Origin: Micromonospora radicis
GTDB lineage: Bacteria; Actinomycetota; Actinomycetes; Mycobacteriales; Micromonosporaceae
DNA: 64,000 nt
Reading direction: 5' to 3'
Assembly (NCBI RefSeq): GCF_003583405.1
Contig: NZ_QXEC01000003.1
Span: 62,001 to 126,000, forward strand
A program made the position numbers and the translations under genes. Positions 10,063 through 18,072 of this stretch are shown here, one piece after another (position 1 is the stretch's first letter; each line of letters begins with the position of its first letter). The notes under the pieces are model-generated. The model was not told the origin of the DNA, searched no databases, and worked only from the letters and a program-made list of their open reading frames with translations.

Positions 10063-10488
10063 TCAGTGCCCGCGGACCGGATGGTCGCCGGTCAGGTCGG
10101 CGACGAGTTGGACGACGCGGTCGCGGATCTGGTCGCGGACCTCACGCACCACGGGCAGGGGTTGACCGGCCGGATCGGTGAGCGTCCAGTCCTCATAGCG
10201 CTTGCCCGGGAAGACGGGGCAGGCGTCGCCGCACCCCATGGTAATGATGACGTCGCTGCTCCGGGCGGCGTTCCAGTCGAGGATCGTGGGCCGTTCGGTG
10301 GCGATGTCGATGCCGACCTCGTGCATCGCCACGATCGCGACGGGGTTGACCTCCTCGACGGGTTCGGAGCCGGCGGAGCGGACCTCGATCGCGTCACCGG
10401 CGAGGTGCCGCAGCCAGCCGGCGGCCATCTGGGAGCGACCGGCGTTGTGTACGCAGACGAACAGGACTGCGGGTACGGGGCTGTTCAT
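10063..10488 (-). CDS. arsC: Arsenate reductase, low-molecular-weight phosphatase type
   Basis: Reduces arsenate to arsenite. The P-loop CVHNAGRSQ near the N-terminus is the C-x-x-N-x-x-R-S signature of LMW-PTP-like arsenate reductases; the second conserved segment MGCGDACPVFPGKRYEDW supplies a further cysteine pair. Length (141 aa) fits the family, and in actinomycetes such enzymes use mycothiol or thioredoxin. It is last of the minus-strand arsR-aquaporin-arsC unit, 51 bases after the channel gene, so it should be induced with them by the ArsR repressor. Confidence 0.92.
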   Translation of the reverse strand: MNSPVPAVLFVCVHNAGRSQMAAGWLRHLAGDAIEVRSAGSEPVEEVNPVAIVAMHEVGIDIATERPTILDWNAARSSDVIITMGCGDACPVFPGKRYEDWTLTDPAGQPLPVVREVRDQIRDRVVQLVADLTGDHPVRGH

Positions 10489-10539
10489 GGTTATCAGTCC
10501 TCGGTCGGGTGGATGAGTCAGGGGCGATCCTCGTACCGA

Positions 10540-11289
10540 TCACGCCGGCACCCGCTGCGCGCCGGTCGGCGTGGGATCGACGGGGGCGACAGCCCGGGGC
10601 CGGGTCGGGTACCACCATCGGATCGCGGCGAGTGTGCCCACGGTGGCGACCAGTTGGGCTACGACGAAGCCCATCGCGGAAAGGGGGGTGATGCCGGTGA
10701 CGGTATCGGTGAACATCCGGCCGACGGTCACCGCGGGGTTGGCGAACCCGGTGGAGGCGGTGAACCAGTACGCGGCGCCGATCCACGCGCCGATTGCGAC
10801 CGGCGCCAGCGCCTCACGACGGGCGTGGCGCAGGGCGGCGATCAGCAGAAGCAGGCCACCGGTCGCGATGATCTCGGCGAGCCACAGCCGGCCGCCGTCG
10901 CGGTGCCGGGTGGCGACGGCGGCGGCCGGTAGCCCGAACATCAGGTGGGCCAGCACGGTTCCGCCGGCCGCGCCGAGCAGCTGCGCGCCCAGGTAGGCAA
11001 TCAGATCCCGGGTCGACAGGCCGGTCCGGGTACGGCGACCGAGCCACCAGTCGGCCAGCGACACCGCCGGGTTGAGGTGGGCGCCGGAGACCGGGCCGAA
11101 GATGACGATCAGCGTGCCGAGGGCCAACGCGGTGGCGATGCTGTTCGCCAGCAGTTGCAGCCCCGGGTCGTCGGGTGCGAGCCGGGCCGCGGCAATGCCG
11201 GAGCCGACGACGGCGGTGACGAGCAGGCCGGTGCCGACGAGTTCCGCGGACGCCCGCCGCAGGGTCGTCCAGTCGTCCCGCGGTGTCAC
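10540..11289 (-). CDS. Aquaporin-family channel of the arsenic operon
   Basis: Six-helix MIP-family membrane channel of 249 residues. Two half-helix signatures are seen: HLNPAVSLAD after helix 2 and FANPAVTVGR after helix 5. It sits between arsR and arsC with no arsenite pump nearby; in such operons the aquaglyceroporin lets arsenite, made inside by ArsC, flow out down its gradient. GTG start 11289 overlaps the arsR stop codon (GTGA), giving translational coupling. Long upstream reading in the same frame is not supported because it would run through arsR. Confidence 0.88.
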   Translation of the reverse strand: MTPRDDWTTLRRASAELVGTGLLVTAVVGSGIAAARLAPDDPGLQLLANSIATALALGTLIVIFGPVSGAHLNPAVSLADWWLGRRTRTGLSTRDLIAYLGAQLLGAAGGTVLAHLMFGLPAAAVATRHRDGGRLWLAEIIATGGLLLLIAALRHARREALAPVAIGAWIGAAYWFTASTGFANPAVTVGRMFTDTVTGITPLSAMGFVVAQLVATVGTLAAIRWWYPTRPRAVAPVDPTPTGAQRVPA

Positions 11290-11660
11290 GGTCGCGCAGT
11301 CGCGGTCGCACCGGAAACGTCGAGCAGCTGGGACAGCGCGGCGAGACGGGCCGGGACGATCCAGTAGTAGACCCAGGTGCCCCGTCGCTGGCAGTCGATC
11401 AGCCCGGCCTCCCGAAGCACCTTGAGGTGGTGGGAGATCGTCGGCCCGGTCAGGGTGAACGCGTCGGTCAGCTCGCAGACGCACACCTCGTCGCCGGCCC
11501 GGGAGGCGATCAGGGACAGCAGCCGCAGTCGCACCGGGTCACCGAGGGCCTTGAAGCCCCGGGCCAGGGTCGCCGCCGTCTCGTCGGTCAACGCCTCGTC
11601 GACCAGTGGGGGGCAGCACGGGGACGTGTCCGGGATCGCCGGCACCTCTTGTCTCGACAC
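11286..11660 (-). CDS. arsR: ArsR-family arsenic-responsive repressor
   Basis: Winged-helix repressor released from DNA by trivalent arsenic. The metal site C-V-C in DEVCVCELTD lies at the start of the recognition region, followed by the helix-turn-helix LTGPTISHHLKVLREAGLI and the wing GTWVYYWI. A CC pair (SPCCPP) in the N-terminal arm may add a ligand. GTG 11660 is chosen, giving 124 residues, the usual length; a longer reading would enter the operator region. It is first gene of the unit with the channel and arsC and diverges from arsI. Confidence 0.9.
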   Translation of the reverse strand: MSRQEVPAIPDTSPCCPPLVDEALTDETAATLARGFKALGDPVRLRLLSLIASRAGDEVCVCELTDAFTLTGPTISHHLKVLREAGLIDCQRRGTWVYYWIVPARLAALSQLLDVSGATATARP

Positions 11661-11736
11661 CCGTCTAGTTTGACAACTGTCTAAACAGAGTGCAACTCTC
11701 TGGCTAGACGGTTGTCTAAACAACGGGAGGTACGGG
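11661..11736. promoter_or_regulatory. Divergent arsR/arsI operator region
   Basis: Two related symmetric sites are seen: TAGACGGTTGTCTA at 11705-11718 (perfect 5-base arms) and TGACAACTGTCTA at 11671-11683 (imperfect). Both contain TGTCTA followed by AAC. They lie between the two divergent genes, the expected place for ArsR binding. GGGAGG at 11725-11730 is the ribosome site of arsI. Confidence 0.6.
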
Positions 11737-12237
11737 ATGTCCCGCGTCCAACTCGCCCTGCGCGTGGCCGACCTGGAGGCGTCGGTCGCGTTCTACTCGA
11801 AGCTGTTCGGCGCCGAGCCGGCCAAGCGGCGACCCGGCTACGCCAACTTCGCCATCGACCAGCCACCGTTGAAGCTGGTCCTGCTCGAAGGCGCACCCGA
11901 CCAGCCCACCGCGCTGGATCACCTCGGGGTCGAGGTGTTCGACGGCACGGAGGTCACCGCCGCCACCGACCGGCTCACCGCGGCCGGTCTGATCACCCTG
12001 ACCGAGAACGACACCTCCTGCTGCTACGCGCTACAGGACAAGGTGTGGGTGCGCGGCCCGGGTGACGAGCGGTGGGAGGTGTACGTGGTCAAGGGCGACT
12101 CCGACCAGTACGGCAAGTCCGCCCAGACCGAGCCGGGCGCCCACGACGCCTGCGCCTGCGGCGAGGTCACCGCCCCCACTCACGCCGAGCCCGACCGGGT
12201 GCGCCCGGTCGGACTCGGCGGCGGATGCTGCTCGTAG
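11737..12237 (+). CDS. arsI: ArsI/CadI-type glyoxalase-fold protein
   Basis: Vicinal-oxygen-chelate protein related to the ArsI C-As lyase, which cleaves trivalent organoarsenicals, and to CadI. One VOC domain spans residues 1-125 (SRVQLALRVADLEASVAFYS at the start; metal ligands expected from H in LDHLGVEV and E in RWEVYVVK). The vicinal cysteine pair TSCCYA, required for binding arsenic in ArsI, is present. The tail has further cysteines (DACACGE and a final GGGCCS), as often in arsenic-binding tails. It is divergent from arsR and shares its operator region. Confidence 0.85.
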   Translation: MSRVQLALRVADLEASVAFYSKLFGAEPAKRRPGYANFAIDQPPLKLVLLEGAPDQPTALDHLGVEVFDGTEVTAATDRLTAAGLITLTENDTSCCYALQDKVWVRGPGDERWEVYVVKGDSDQYGKSAQTEPGAHDACACGEVTAPTHAEPDRVRPVGLGGGCCS

Positions 12238-12273
12238 CCCCACAGGTACGCGTCGGTCGGTGCGGGCTACGAG
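12231..12273 (+). terminator. Hairpin after arsI
   Basis: Ten-base perfect arms CTCGTAGCCC (12231-12240) and GGGCTACGAG (12264-12273) enclose a 23-base loop and include the arsI stop codon. Position suggests a terminator. Confidence 0.45.
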
Positions 12274-12346
12274 GGCGCGCCGGCCGACGCGTCGCGGGGG
12301 ACGGCCCGCGGCGGGGATGGCCCGCGGCGGGGATGCGCCGAACCGC

Positions 12347-12709
12347 TCACGACGCTGACCGGCCCAGTGCCGCCCGGACGATCCGAATCGCCTCGGTGGG
12401 GTCGATACCGAGGCTGGAGACCACCGCGGCGTAGTCGCGGGCGGCCCGGTGGGCCTGTTCGAGGGCCTGCTCGCCGGCCGCCGAGACGAACGATCCGGCC
12501 CGCCCCCGGGTCTCGATCAGACCGGCCTCCTCCAGTTCCCGGTACGCCCGAGCGACGGTGTTCACGGCCAGGCCGAGGTCGGCCGCGAGGCGGCGGATCG
12601 GCGGCAGTCTGGTGCCGACGGCGAGCGAGCGATCCTGGATCTGCCTCGCGAACTGGGCGCGCAGCTGCGCGTACGGCGGCGTCGACGAGGCCGCGTCGAT
12701 GACGATCAT
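12347..12709 (-). CDS. GntR-family regulator, YtrA-like
   Basis: DNA-binding repressor of the short YtrA type (120 aa). Residues 10-75 form the winged helix (PPYAQLRAQFARQI, LPPIRRLAADLGLAVNTVAR, YRELEEAGLIETRGRAGSFV). The C-terminal part is only a short helical dimerisation region without an effector domain. The usual ABC transporter partners are not adjacent. There is no ribosome site at ATG 12709, but a short upstream reading frame of 11 codons (12706-12741) has GGAGGTG before its ATG and its TGA overlaps this start (ATGA), so translation is probably coupled. Confidence 0.85.
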   Translation of the reverse strand: MIVIDAASSTPPYAQLRAQFARQIQDRSLAVGTRLPPIRRLAADLGLAVNTVARAYRELEEAGLIETRGRAGSFVSAAGEQALEQAHRAARDYAAVVSSLGIDPTEAIRIVRAALGRSAS

Positions 12710-12741
12710 CGGGCCGGCCGCGGCTGATCCGGCTGGCGCAT
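12706..12741 (-). other. Possible 11-codon leader frame before the GntR gene
   Basis: ATG at 12741 follows GGAGGTG by seven bases and encodes MRQPDQPRPAR; its TGA overlaps the regulator's ATG. It may simply deliver ribosomes to the regulator gene. Confidence 0.35.
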
Positions 12742-13003
12742 GGCACCACCTCCAACTGCCTCATGACAATGGTCACCGGATCCGACGACGTCAACACGCC
12801 ACGTCAGGCGTCGCTTGGTCCGGGCGTCCAACCGGTCTGCTATGCCCACCCGTCAGCCCGCCGAATGATGTTCCAGACGAACGGGCCCTTCGCCTCGACG
12901 TAGGCCCGGCGGTCGTGGCGGAACTGTTCCGCACATCGGCGCTTGAACTGAGGCGTACGCACTCCGGCAGCCGACCGCCGACGTCCCGTCGCCGCTGGCG
13001 CGG
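12742..13003. other. Intergenic, nothing recognised
   Basis: Between the GntR gene and a small membrane protein gene, both on the minus strand. No plausible reading frame, hairpin with strong arms or RNA gene is seen. Confidence 0.4.
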
Positions 13004-13372
13004 CTACGGGTTCTGTAGCAGGTCCAGCAGTCGGATGACCAGGGGAATCAGCGCGATGCCCAGCAGCCCGACCGCCGCCGCGACGGTTCCGGAACGGATC
13101 GGGCCGGCCGTCCAGGTGGCGCTACGCATCCGGATCGCCATGAGCACGATGCCGATCGTGCTGCCCAACACGAAGCCGAGCGCCCCGTAGGCGATGGCGG
13201 CGAACACGATCAGGTCTTCCCAGCCGTCGACGCCCGTCCTGGCCTGCCAGGCGACCCAGCCGACGAAGGCGAGGAACAACAGCGCGTACCAGGCGGGAAC
13301 AGTGACGATAGCGGCGACCCGGTCACGGGTACTGCGGTGCGCGGCGGGAACCGGAGCCTCGGGTGCGGTCAT
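13004..13372 (-). CDS. Small integral membrane protein (122 aa)
   Basis: Not recognised. After a polar N-terminus (MTAPEAPVPAAHRSTRDRVA) three hydrophobic helices follow: about residues 22-44, 50-72 and 92-115. Basic residues lie at the start and between helices 2 and 3. Start chosen at ATG 13372, since the frame upstream has low-complexity, non-coding character. No catalytic motif; function unknown. Confidence 0.6.
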   Translation of the reverse strand: MTAPEAPVPAAHRSTRDRVAAIVTVPAWYALLFLAFVGWVAWQARTGVDGWEDLIVFAAIAYGALGFVLGSTIGIVLMAIRMRSATWTAGPIRSGTVAAAVGLLGIALIPLVIRLLDLLQNP

Positions 13373-13811
13373 GCCGTAACTGTGGACGCCGACGGCCAGT
13401 CGACGCATGAGTAGCGCTACCCAACTTCGCCCCGCGTCCGGATGGCGACAGCGACGGGCGTGCGTCAACGGCCCCGGGTCAGCCGGCCCCGGCAGCCAGC
13501 GCCAGGCTGAGGACCGTCGATGTTGCCGGAGCGGGTCCCGGCGTGCTGGAATGACACACATCGCCGCAGCGCGGGGGCAAACGCGCTGAGACACGGCCAG
13601 CACGGGAGCATCGCAGTGCCGGCAGCGCGCGCTCGGCAGGCCCTCGCGCGCCGCATCGCCGGGCCATCGCCACGGCGGCGGGAACATGTCCGCGCCGTCC
13701 ACACCCTCCGGTACGTGTCCCCGCGACGCCTGAACGGCGCCACGTGGATACGCCGGAGCGTCCGATGCGGTCTGCCAGCGCACCAGAACCGGCGACGAGG
13801 TGAAAGCGATC
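13373..13811. other. Intergenic, divergent promoters only
   Basis: Between two divergently transcribed genes; no reading frame with coding character, repeats or RNA gene seen. The ribosome site GAGGTGA for the plus-strand gene is at 13798-13804. Confidence 0.4.
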
Positions 13812-14396
13812 ATGGTTTCCCGAGCAGATCTCGCGGGATGGCTCCGCCACCGCTACCTGTGGGCGGCGGTGACCCTGCTGGCGGTGTCGATCACCGCGGT
13901 GGCACTGGTCAGGTCGGCCGACTCGAAGGCGCAGCCGGCGGACCTGCGGGCCCAGGTCACCACCTGGATGCGGACGACGCTCGAACAGGCGGACCCGGAG
14001 CAACACCAGCATGCCGGGCACGACGTCCCGCAGACCGGCACCGAGGAACAGACGGAGCCGGCGGTGATCTGCGGGGTGCACGTCTACGGCTACGAACCGG
14101 CCGCCGCCGACACGCTCGCCGACGTACGAACCGTGTACGGCTTCCACCTGTGCGGGATCGCCGAGCAGAAGCGCCCCTGGGACTGGGCGGTCAAACTCGC
14201 CGGTCCGGTGATCATGGACCCGTCCACCGATCCGCCGGGCATCCAGGTGGTCGAGGCGACCGAGGACGTCATCTTCGTCGACCGGCTGCGGGAGATGTTC
14301 CCAACCCAGTACGCCGAGCCGGCGCTCAAGGAGGCCCTGGATCCGTCGGAGATGGCCGAGCTGCGCCGCCGATACGAGGCCGCAGCCGGGCTCTGA
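13812..14396 (+). CDS. Single-pass membrane protein, unknown (194 aa)
   Basis: Not recognised. ATG 13812 is chosen with GAGGTGA seven bases upstream. One membrane helix at about residues 15-35 (LWAAVTLLAVSITAVALV), then an extracellular domain with two cysteines (VICGVHVYG and FHLCGIAEQ) that may form a disulfide, a small His-rich piece (EQHQHAGHD) and a helical acidic end (DPSEMAELRRRYEAAAGL). Type II topology is expected. It ends before a double hairpin. Confidence 0.6.
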   Translation: MVSRADLAGWLRHRYLWAAVTLLAVSITAVALVRSADSKAQPADLRAQVTTWMRTTLEQADPEQHQHAGHDVPQTGTEEQTEPAVICGVHVYGYEPAAADTLADVRTVYGFHLCGIAEQKRPWDWAVKLAGPVIMDPSTDPPGIQVVEATEDVIFVDRLREMFPTQYAEPALKEALDPSEMAELRRRYEAAAGL

Positions 14397-14400
14397 GCTG

Positions 14401-14460
14401 CGCCAGGCGGGAGACCGCCTGGCGTCGCGCCGGGTGGTCGCGTGCGGGACCACCCGGCGC
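14401..14460. terminator. Two tandem hairpins between convergent genes
   Basis: First hairpin: CGCCAGGCGG (14401-14410) and its complement (14415-14424), loop GAGA. Second: 13-base perfect arms at 14427-14439 and 14448-14460 with an 8-base loop. They separate the plus-strand membrane-protein gene from the end of metE and can serve both strands. Confidence 0.7.
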
Positions 14461-14467
14461 GCTCGGG

Positions 14468-16705
14468 TCAGCTCTCGCGGACGGTCACGGCGGCCGCGAC
14501 CAGGTGCCGCAGGGACGCCTCGACCTCGGGGTAGGACCGGGTCTTCAGGCCGCAGTCCGGGTTCACCCACAACCGTCGGGCCGGTACGGCCGCGACGGCC
14601 CGGCGCAGCGCCTCGACCACCTCGTCGCGGGGCGGCACCCGGGGCGAGTGGATGTCCCACACCCCCGGTCCGACGCCCCGGGCGTACCCGATCCCGGCGA
14701 GGTCGTCGAGCACCTCCATCTTGGAGCGGGACGCCTCGATGCTGGTGACGTCGGCGTCGAGCGCGTCGATGGCGGTGATCACCTCGCCGAACTCGGAGTA
14801 GCACAGGTGGGTGTGGATCTGGGTGTCGTCGGCGACGCCGCTGGTGGCCAGCCGGAACGCGCCGACCGCCCAGTCGAGGTACGCCTGCTGATCGGCCCGA
14901 CGCAGCGGCAGTGTCTCGCGCAGCGCCGGTTCGTCGACCTGGATGACCCGGATCCCGGCGGCCTCCAGATCCCGGCACTCGTCGCGCAGGGCCAGCGCGA
15001 CCTGGTCGGCGGTGTCGGCGAGCGGCTGGTCGGCACGGACGAACGACCACGCCAGGATGGTGACCGGGCCGGTGAGCATGCCCTTGACCGGCTTGCTGGT
15101 CAACGACTGCGCGTAGGTGGACCACTCGACCGTCATCGGCGCGCGGCGCGCCACGTCCCCGTAGATGATCGGCGGGCGTACGCAGCGGGAGCCGTACGAC
15201 TGCACCCAGCCCTGTGCGGTGGCGGCGAAACCGTCGAGCTGCTCCCCGAAGTACTGCACCATGTCGTTGCGTTCCGGTTCACCGTGCACCAGCACATCCA
15301 GGCCCAGCCGCTCCTGGAGCCGGACGACGTGCTCGACCTCGGCGCGCATCCGCCGGACGTATCCGGCCTCGTCGAGGTCGCCCGCGCGATGCGCGGCACG
15401 TGCCCGGCGCAGCTCGCTGGTCTGCGGGAACGACCCGATCGTGGTGGTCGGCAGCTCCGGCAGGCCCAACCGTTCCTGCTGCCGGACCGCCCGGCTCGGG
15501 TAGTCACCGCGGCGCCGGTCGGTGGGGCGCAGCGCGGCGAGTCGCCCACGGACGTCGTCGTGGCGCCACGCGGCCGGGGCGGGCGGCAGCGGTGCGGGTA
15601 GCGCGGTGGTGCCGTCGCGCAGGGCGCGGCCGAGCAGGACGACCTCGTCGACCTTCTGCCGGGCGAACGCGAGCCGCTCGGCCAGCCGGGGATCGAGGCC
15701 GGTCTCGGCGGCCAGGTCGACCGGCACGTGCAGCAGCGAACAGGAGGTGGCGACGACGACGTGGTCGGCCAGGCCGGCGACCGTCGCGCCGGCCGCGACG
15801 GCGGCCCGCAGGTCGGTACGCCAGATGTTGCGCCCGTCGACCAGCCCGGCGACGACCGTCCGGCCACCCAGCGGGCCGGCGGCGGCGAGCCGGTGCAGGT
15901 TGCCCGGCCCGGCGACCAGGTCCAGCCCGACGGCCTCGACCGGGGTGTCCAGCAGGGCCGGCAGCGCGTCACCGAGTTCACCGAAGTAGGTGGCGACGAA
16001 GATGCGGGGCCGGTCCGCGAGCGCACCGAGCCGGGTGTAGGCCCGCCGCAACGCGTCGATCTCGGCCGGGCTGCGGTCGGCGACGTAGGCCGGCTCGTCC
16101 AGCTGCACCCAGGCCACCCCCGCCCCGGCCAGCGCGGTGAGAATCTCGGCGTACGTCTCGACCAGGTCGTCGAGGCGGGCGAACGGGTCGTCGCCCTTGG
16201 CCAGCAACAGGAACGTGGCCGGGCCGACGAGTACCGGTCGGGTGGTGATGCCCAGCTCGCGCGCCTCGGCGTACTCCCTGAGCGCCTTCGCCGGGTCGGC
16301 GGTGAAGACGGTGCCGGCGTCGATCTCCGGCACCAGGTAGTGGTAGTTGGTGTCGAACCACTTGGTCAGCTCCAGCGCCGGCTCGGCGTCGACGCCGCGG
16401 GCCATCGCGAAGTAGGTGTCCAGCGCGGACAGGCCCAGTCGGGTGAACCGGGAGGGGACCGCCCCGACGGCGACGGCGGTGTCGAGCACCTGGTCGTAGT
16501 AGGAGAAGGTGTTCGACGGGATCGCGTCGAGGCGGGCGTCGCGCAGCGTCCGCCAGACCTCGGCTCGTAGCCGCGCGGCGGTGCTCTCCAGGGTGTCCGC
16601 GTCGACGGTTCCGGCCCAGTACGCCTCGACGGCCTTCTTCAGCTCACGGTCGCCGCCGATGCGCGGATAGCCGAGCACGGTGCTCTGCCCGAATGCGGTG
16701 TGCAA
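14468..16705 (-). CDS. metE: Cobalamin-independent methionine synthase
   Basis: Transfers the methyl group of 5-methyltetrahydropteroyl-triglutamate to homocysteine. The start is TTG 16705 with GGGAAGGA seven bases upstream, giving 745 residues, the usual length. The N-terminal half starts [20 protein letters not shown]; the catalytic half has [42 protein letters not shown] with the zinc-binding His-x-Cys, and the final zinc Cys in [15 protein letters not shown] cobalamin riboswitch lies in the leader, so the enzyme is switched off when vitamin B12 allows the MetH route. Confidence 0.95.
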   Translation of the reverse strand: MHTAFGQSTVLGYPRIGGDRELKKAVEAYWAGTVDADTLESTAARLRAEVWRTLRDARLDAIPSNTFSYYDQVLDTAVAVGAVPSRFTRLGLSALDTYFAMARGVDAEPALELTKWFDTNYHYLVPEIDAGTVFTADPAKALREYAEARELGITTRPVLVGPATFLLLAKGDDPFARLDDLVETYAEILTALAGAGVAWVQLDEPAYVADRSPAEIDALRRAYTRLGALADRPRIFVATYFGELGDALPALLDTPVEAVGLDLVAGPGNLHRLAAAGPLGGRTVVAGLVDGRNIWRTDLRAAVAAGATVAGLADHVVVATSCSLLHVPVDLAAETGLDPRLAERLAFARQKVDEVVLLGRALRDGTTALPAPLPPAPAAWRHDDVRGRLAALRPTDRRRGDYPSRAVRQQERLGLPELPTTTIGSFPQTSELRRARAAHRAGDLDEAGYVRRMRAEVEHVVRLQERLGLDVLVHGEPERNDMVQYFGEQLDGFAATAQGWVQSYGSRCVRPPIIYGDVARRAPMTVEWSTYAQSLTSKPVKGMLTGPVTILAWSFVRADQPLADTADQVALALRDECRDLEAAGIRVIQVDEPALRETLPLRRADQQAYLDWAVGAFRLATSGVADDTQIHTHLCYSEFGEVITAIDALDADVTSIEASRSKMEVLDDLAGIGYARGVGPGVWDIHSPRVPPRDEVVEALRRAVAAVPARRLWVNPDCGLKTRSYPEVEASLRHLVAAAVTVRES

Positions 16706-16807
16706 CAGGGGGTCCTTCCCTCGAAGTGCCCGGCGGGCACGGGCAGGGGAAGGCGGGTACGCCACGGTACCGGCTTCCGCCCTGGCCCTCCCGAGAGGCC
16801 GCCGGCG

Positions 16808-16828
16808 GCGCACACCGGCGGTGTGCGC
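16808..16828 (-). terminator. Hairpin between riboswitch and metE (expression platform)
   Basis: Perfect 9-bp stem GCGCACACC/GGTGTGCGC with loop GGC, just 3' of the riboswitch core on the minus strand. It could be the terminator or the switching stem of the riboswitch. Confidence 0.55.
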
Positions 16829-16832
16829 AGTG

Positions 16833-16990
16833 CCGGCAGGTCTTCGGACTCGTGGGCATGACACCAGGTCGCCTACTGGCCGTCGCTTCCCAGACCTCGC
16901 GGTCCAGTGCTCTGTTGACGGCGGTCGTTCCCACTCACCGCTGCGGGGCAGTCCCGGTCTCGCACCGGGTTCCCTCTTACGACGTCCCGC
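16833..16990 (-). ncRNA. Cobalamin riboswitch upstream of metE
   Basis: Read on the minus strand it has the family landmarks in order: AGAGGGAACCCGGTGCGAGA with the paired CCGGG, then CTGCCCCGCAGC, the spacer with GTGAGTGGGAACGA, and the B12 box AGTCCGAAGACCTGCC (complement at 16835-16850). It lies 125 bases before the metE start. Binding adenosylcobalamin is expected to stop metE expression. Confidence 0.93.
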
Positions 16991-17106
16991 CCTCACGGAC
17001 GGGACGAACCAGCACCACCGGCCATGGTACGGCCGCCCGACGGCGTCCGGGTCCAGGTGTCCGCCGTACGGGACAGTGTCGGGATGCCCGACGTCACCGC
17101 GGGCGC

Positions 17107-17322
17107 GTTGCCGAAGGGAAGGTCGTCAAGAACCGGCTGCACCTCGATGTACGGGTCGGCACCGGGCTGGTGGGTGAAGAGCGGCTGGCCGCGCTCGAGG
17201 CCGACTGCGCACGGCTGATCCCGCTCGGTGCGCAACGCGTACGGCTCCTGCGCGCCGATGGCGAGAACGAGTCGTGTCTCGTGATGCGGGACGTCGAGGG
17301 CAACGAGTTCTGTCTCGACTGA
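17107..17322 (+). pseudogene. C-terminal remnant of a VOC/glyoxalase-like protein
   Basis: The plus-strand frame reads [20 protein letters not shown] and ends RDVEGNEFCLD, the typical C-terminal third of glyoxalase-like (VOC) proteins: a KNRLHLD beta strand with metal-binding His and the closing D-x-EGNEFC. The N-terminal two thirds are absent; upstream sequence in this frame has no family resemblance and no start with a ribosome site is evident. The remnant was probably truncated by a deletion near the metE leader. Confidence 0.6.
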
Positions 17323-17352
17323 GCGGCACCGGTCGGACGGCGTGTGGTGAGG

Positions 17353-18072
17353 CTACTGCTGGGCGGCGAGGTCGCGCAGGGCGAAGCGGAGGTGCTCCCA
17401 CTCCTCCCCCATGATCACGTGGAGGCACCGCAGGACCGACACGTCGTGCTCGGTCGACCAGGGGTGCTGCCGAAGCTCGGCGAGCAGCCGCGGCGTGACA
17501 CCGGCGAGGAAGTCACGCATCATGGCCTGCCGGTCGGCGCGCAGTTCGAGCACCTCGGCGAAGGTCGGCCGGGTCACGGCGAAGATCGACATGTCGAATC
17601 CGTCCGTCTCGTACTCCGCGTGGGGCTGCCCGAGCGGATGGACGGGCTGCGGCAGCCGCAAGACCGTCCTGCCGAGCCAGATGTCGGTGGCGAACGCGAG
17701 GTGGCGCAGGGTCTGCGCGAACGACCACTCGTCGTCGACCGAGACGTCCACGGCACCCGCGGGCATGGTCCCGACCTGGTCGACCGCAGCCGCCCAGGCC
17801 CGCTCGATCGCAGCCCAGGCCGACCGCAGGGCGTCCGGATGCTCGGCGCGCCTCAGCTCACGGCCGGGGAAGCGTCGGTCGAGTTCGGCCTCGACGAGCG
17901 GCACCACGTCGACACCGTTGACCAGTAGCGCGCCGTCGGCGAGCCACGGCGCGTCGATATCGAGGTCCCGAACCTCGACGCCGCGCAGTACCGCCCCGGC
18001 GAGCGTCGAGTTCCTGAACCGGGCACCACGCAGGTCCCGGTCGGTGAAGGTGGTGCCGTCGTCCTGGGTCAC
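17353..18072 (-). CDS. DinB-like protein with pentapeptide segment (alternative internal start)
   Basis: Alternative annotation of the second unit of the fused frame: GTG 18072 preceded by GGAGGAG seven bases upstream gives 239 residues, the usual length for stand-alone pentapeptide plus DinB_2-type proteins. N-terminal short pentapeptide stretch (about 10-35), helical DinB domain (about 70-235) with the conserved helix SVDDEWSFAQTLRHL and late histidine in EEWEHLRFALRDL. DinB proteins are metal-binding and often act as thiol-dependent transferases; the substrate here is unknown. Confidence 0.6.
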   Translation of the reverse strand: MTQDDGTTFTDRDLRGARFRNSTLAGAVLRGVEVRDLDIDAPWLADGALLVNGVDVVPLVEAELDRRFPGRELRRAEHPDALRSAWAAIERAWAAAVDQVGTMPAGAVDVSVDDEWSFAQTLRHLAFATDIWLGRTVLRLPQPVHPLGQPHAEYETDGFDMSIFAVTRPTFAEVLELRADRQAMMRDFLAGVTPRLLAELRQHPWSTEHDVSVLRCLHVIMGEEWEHLRFALRDLAAQQ

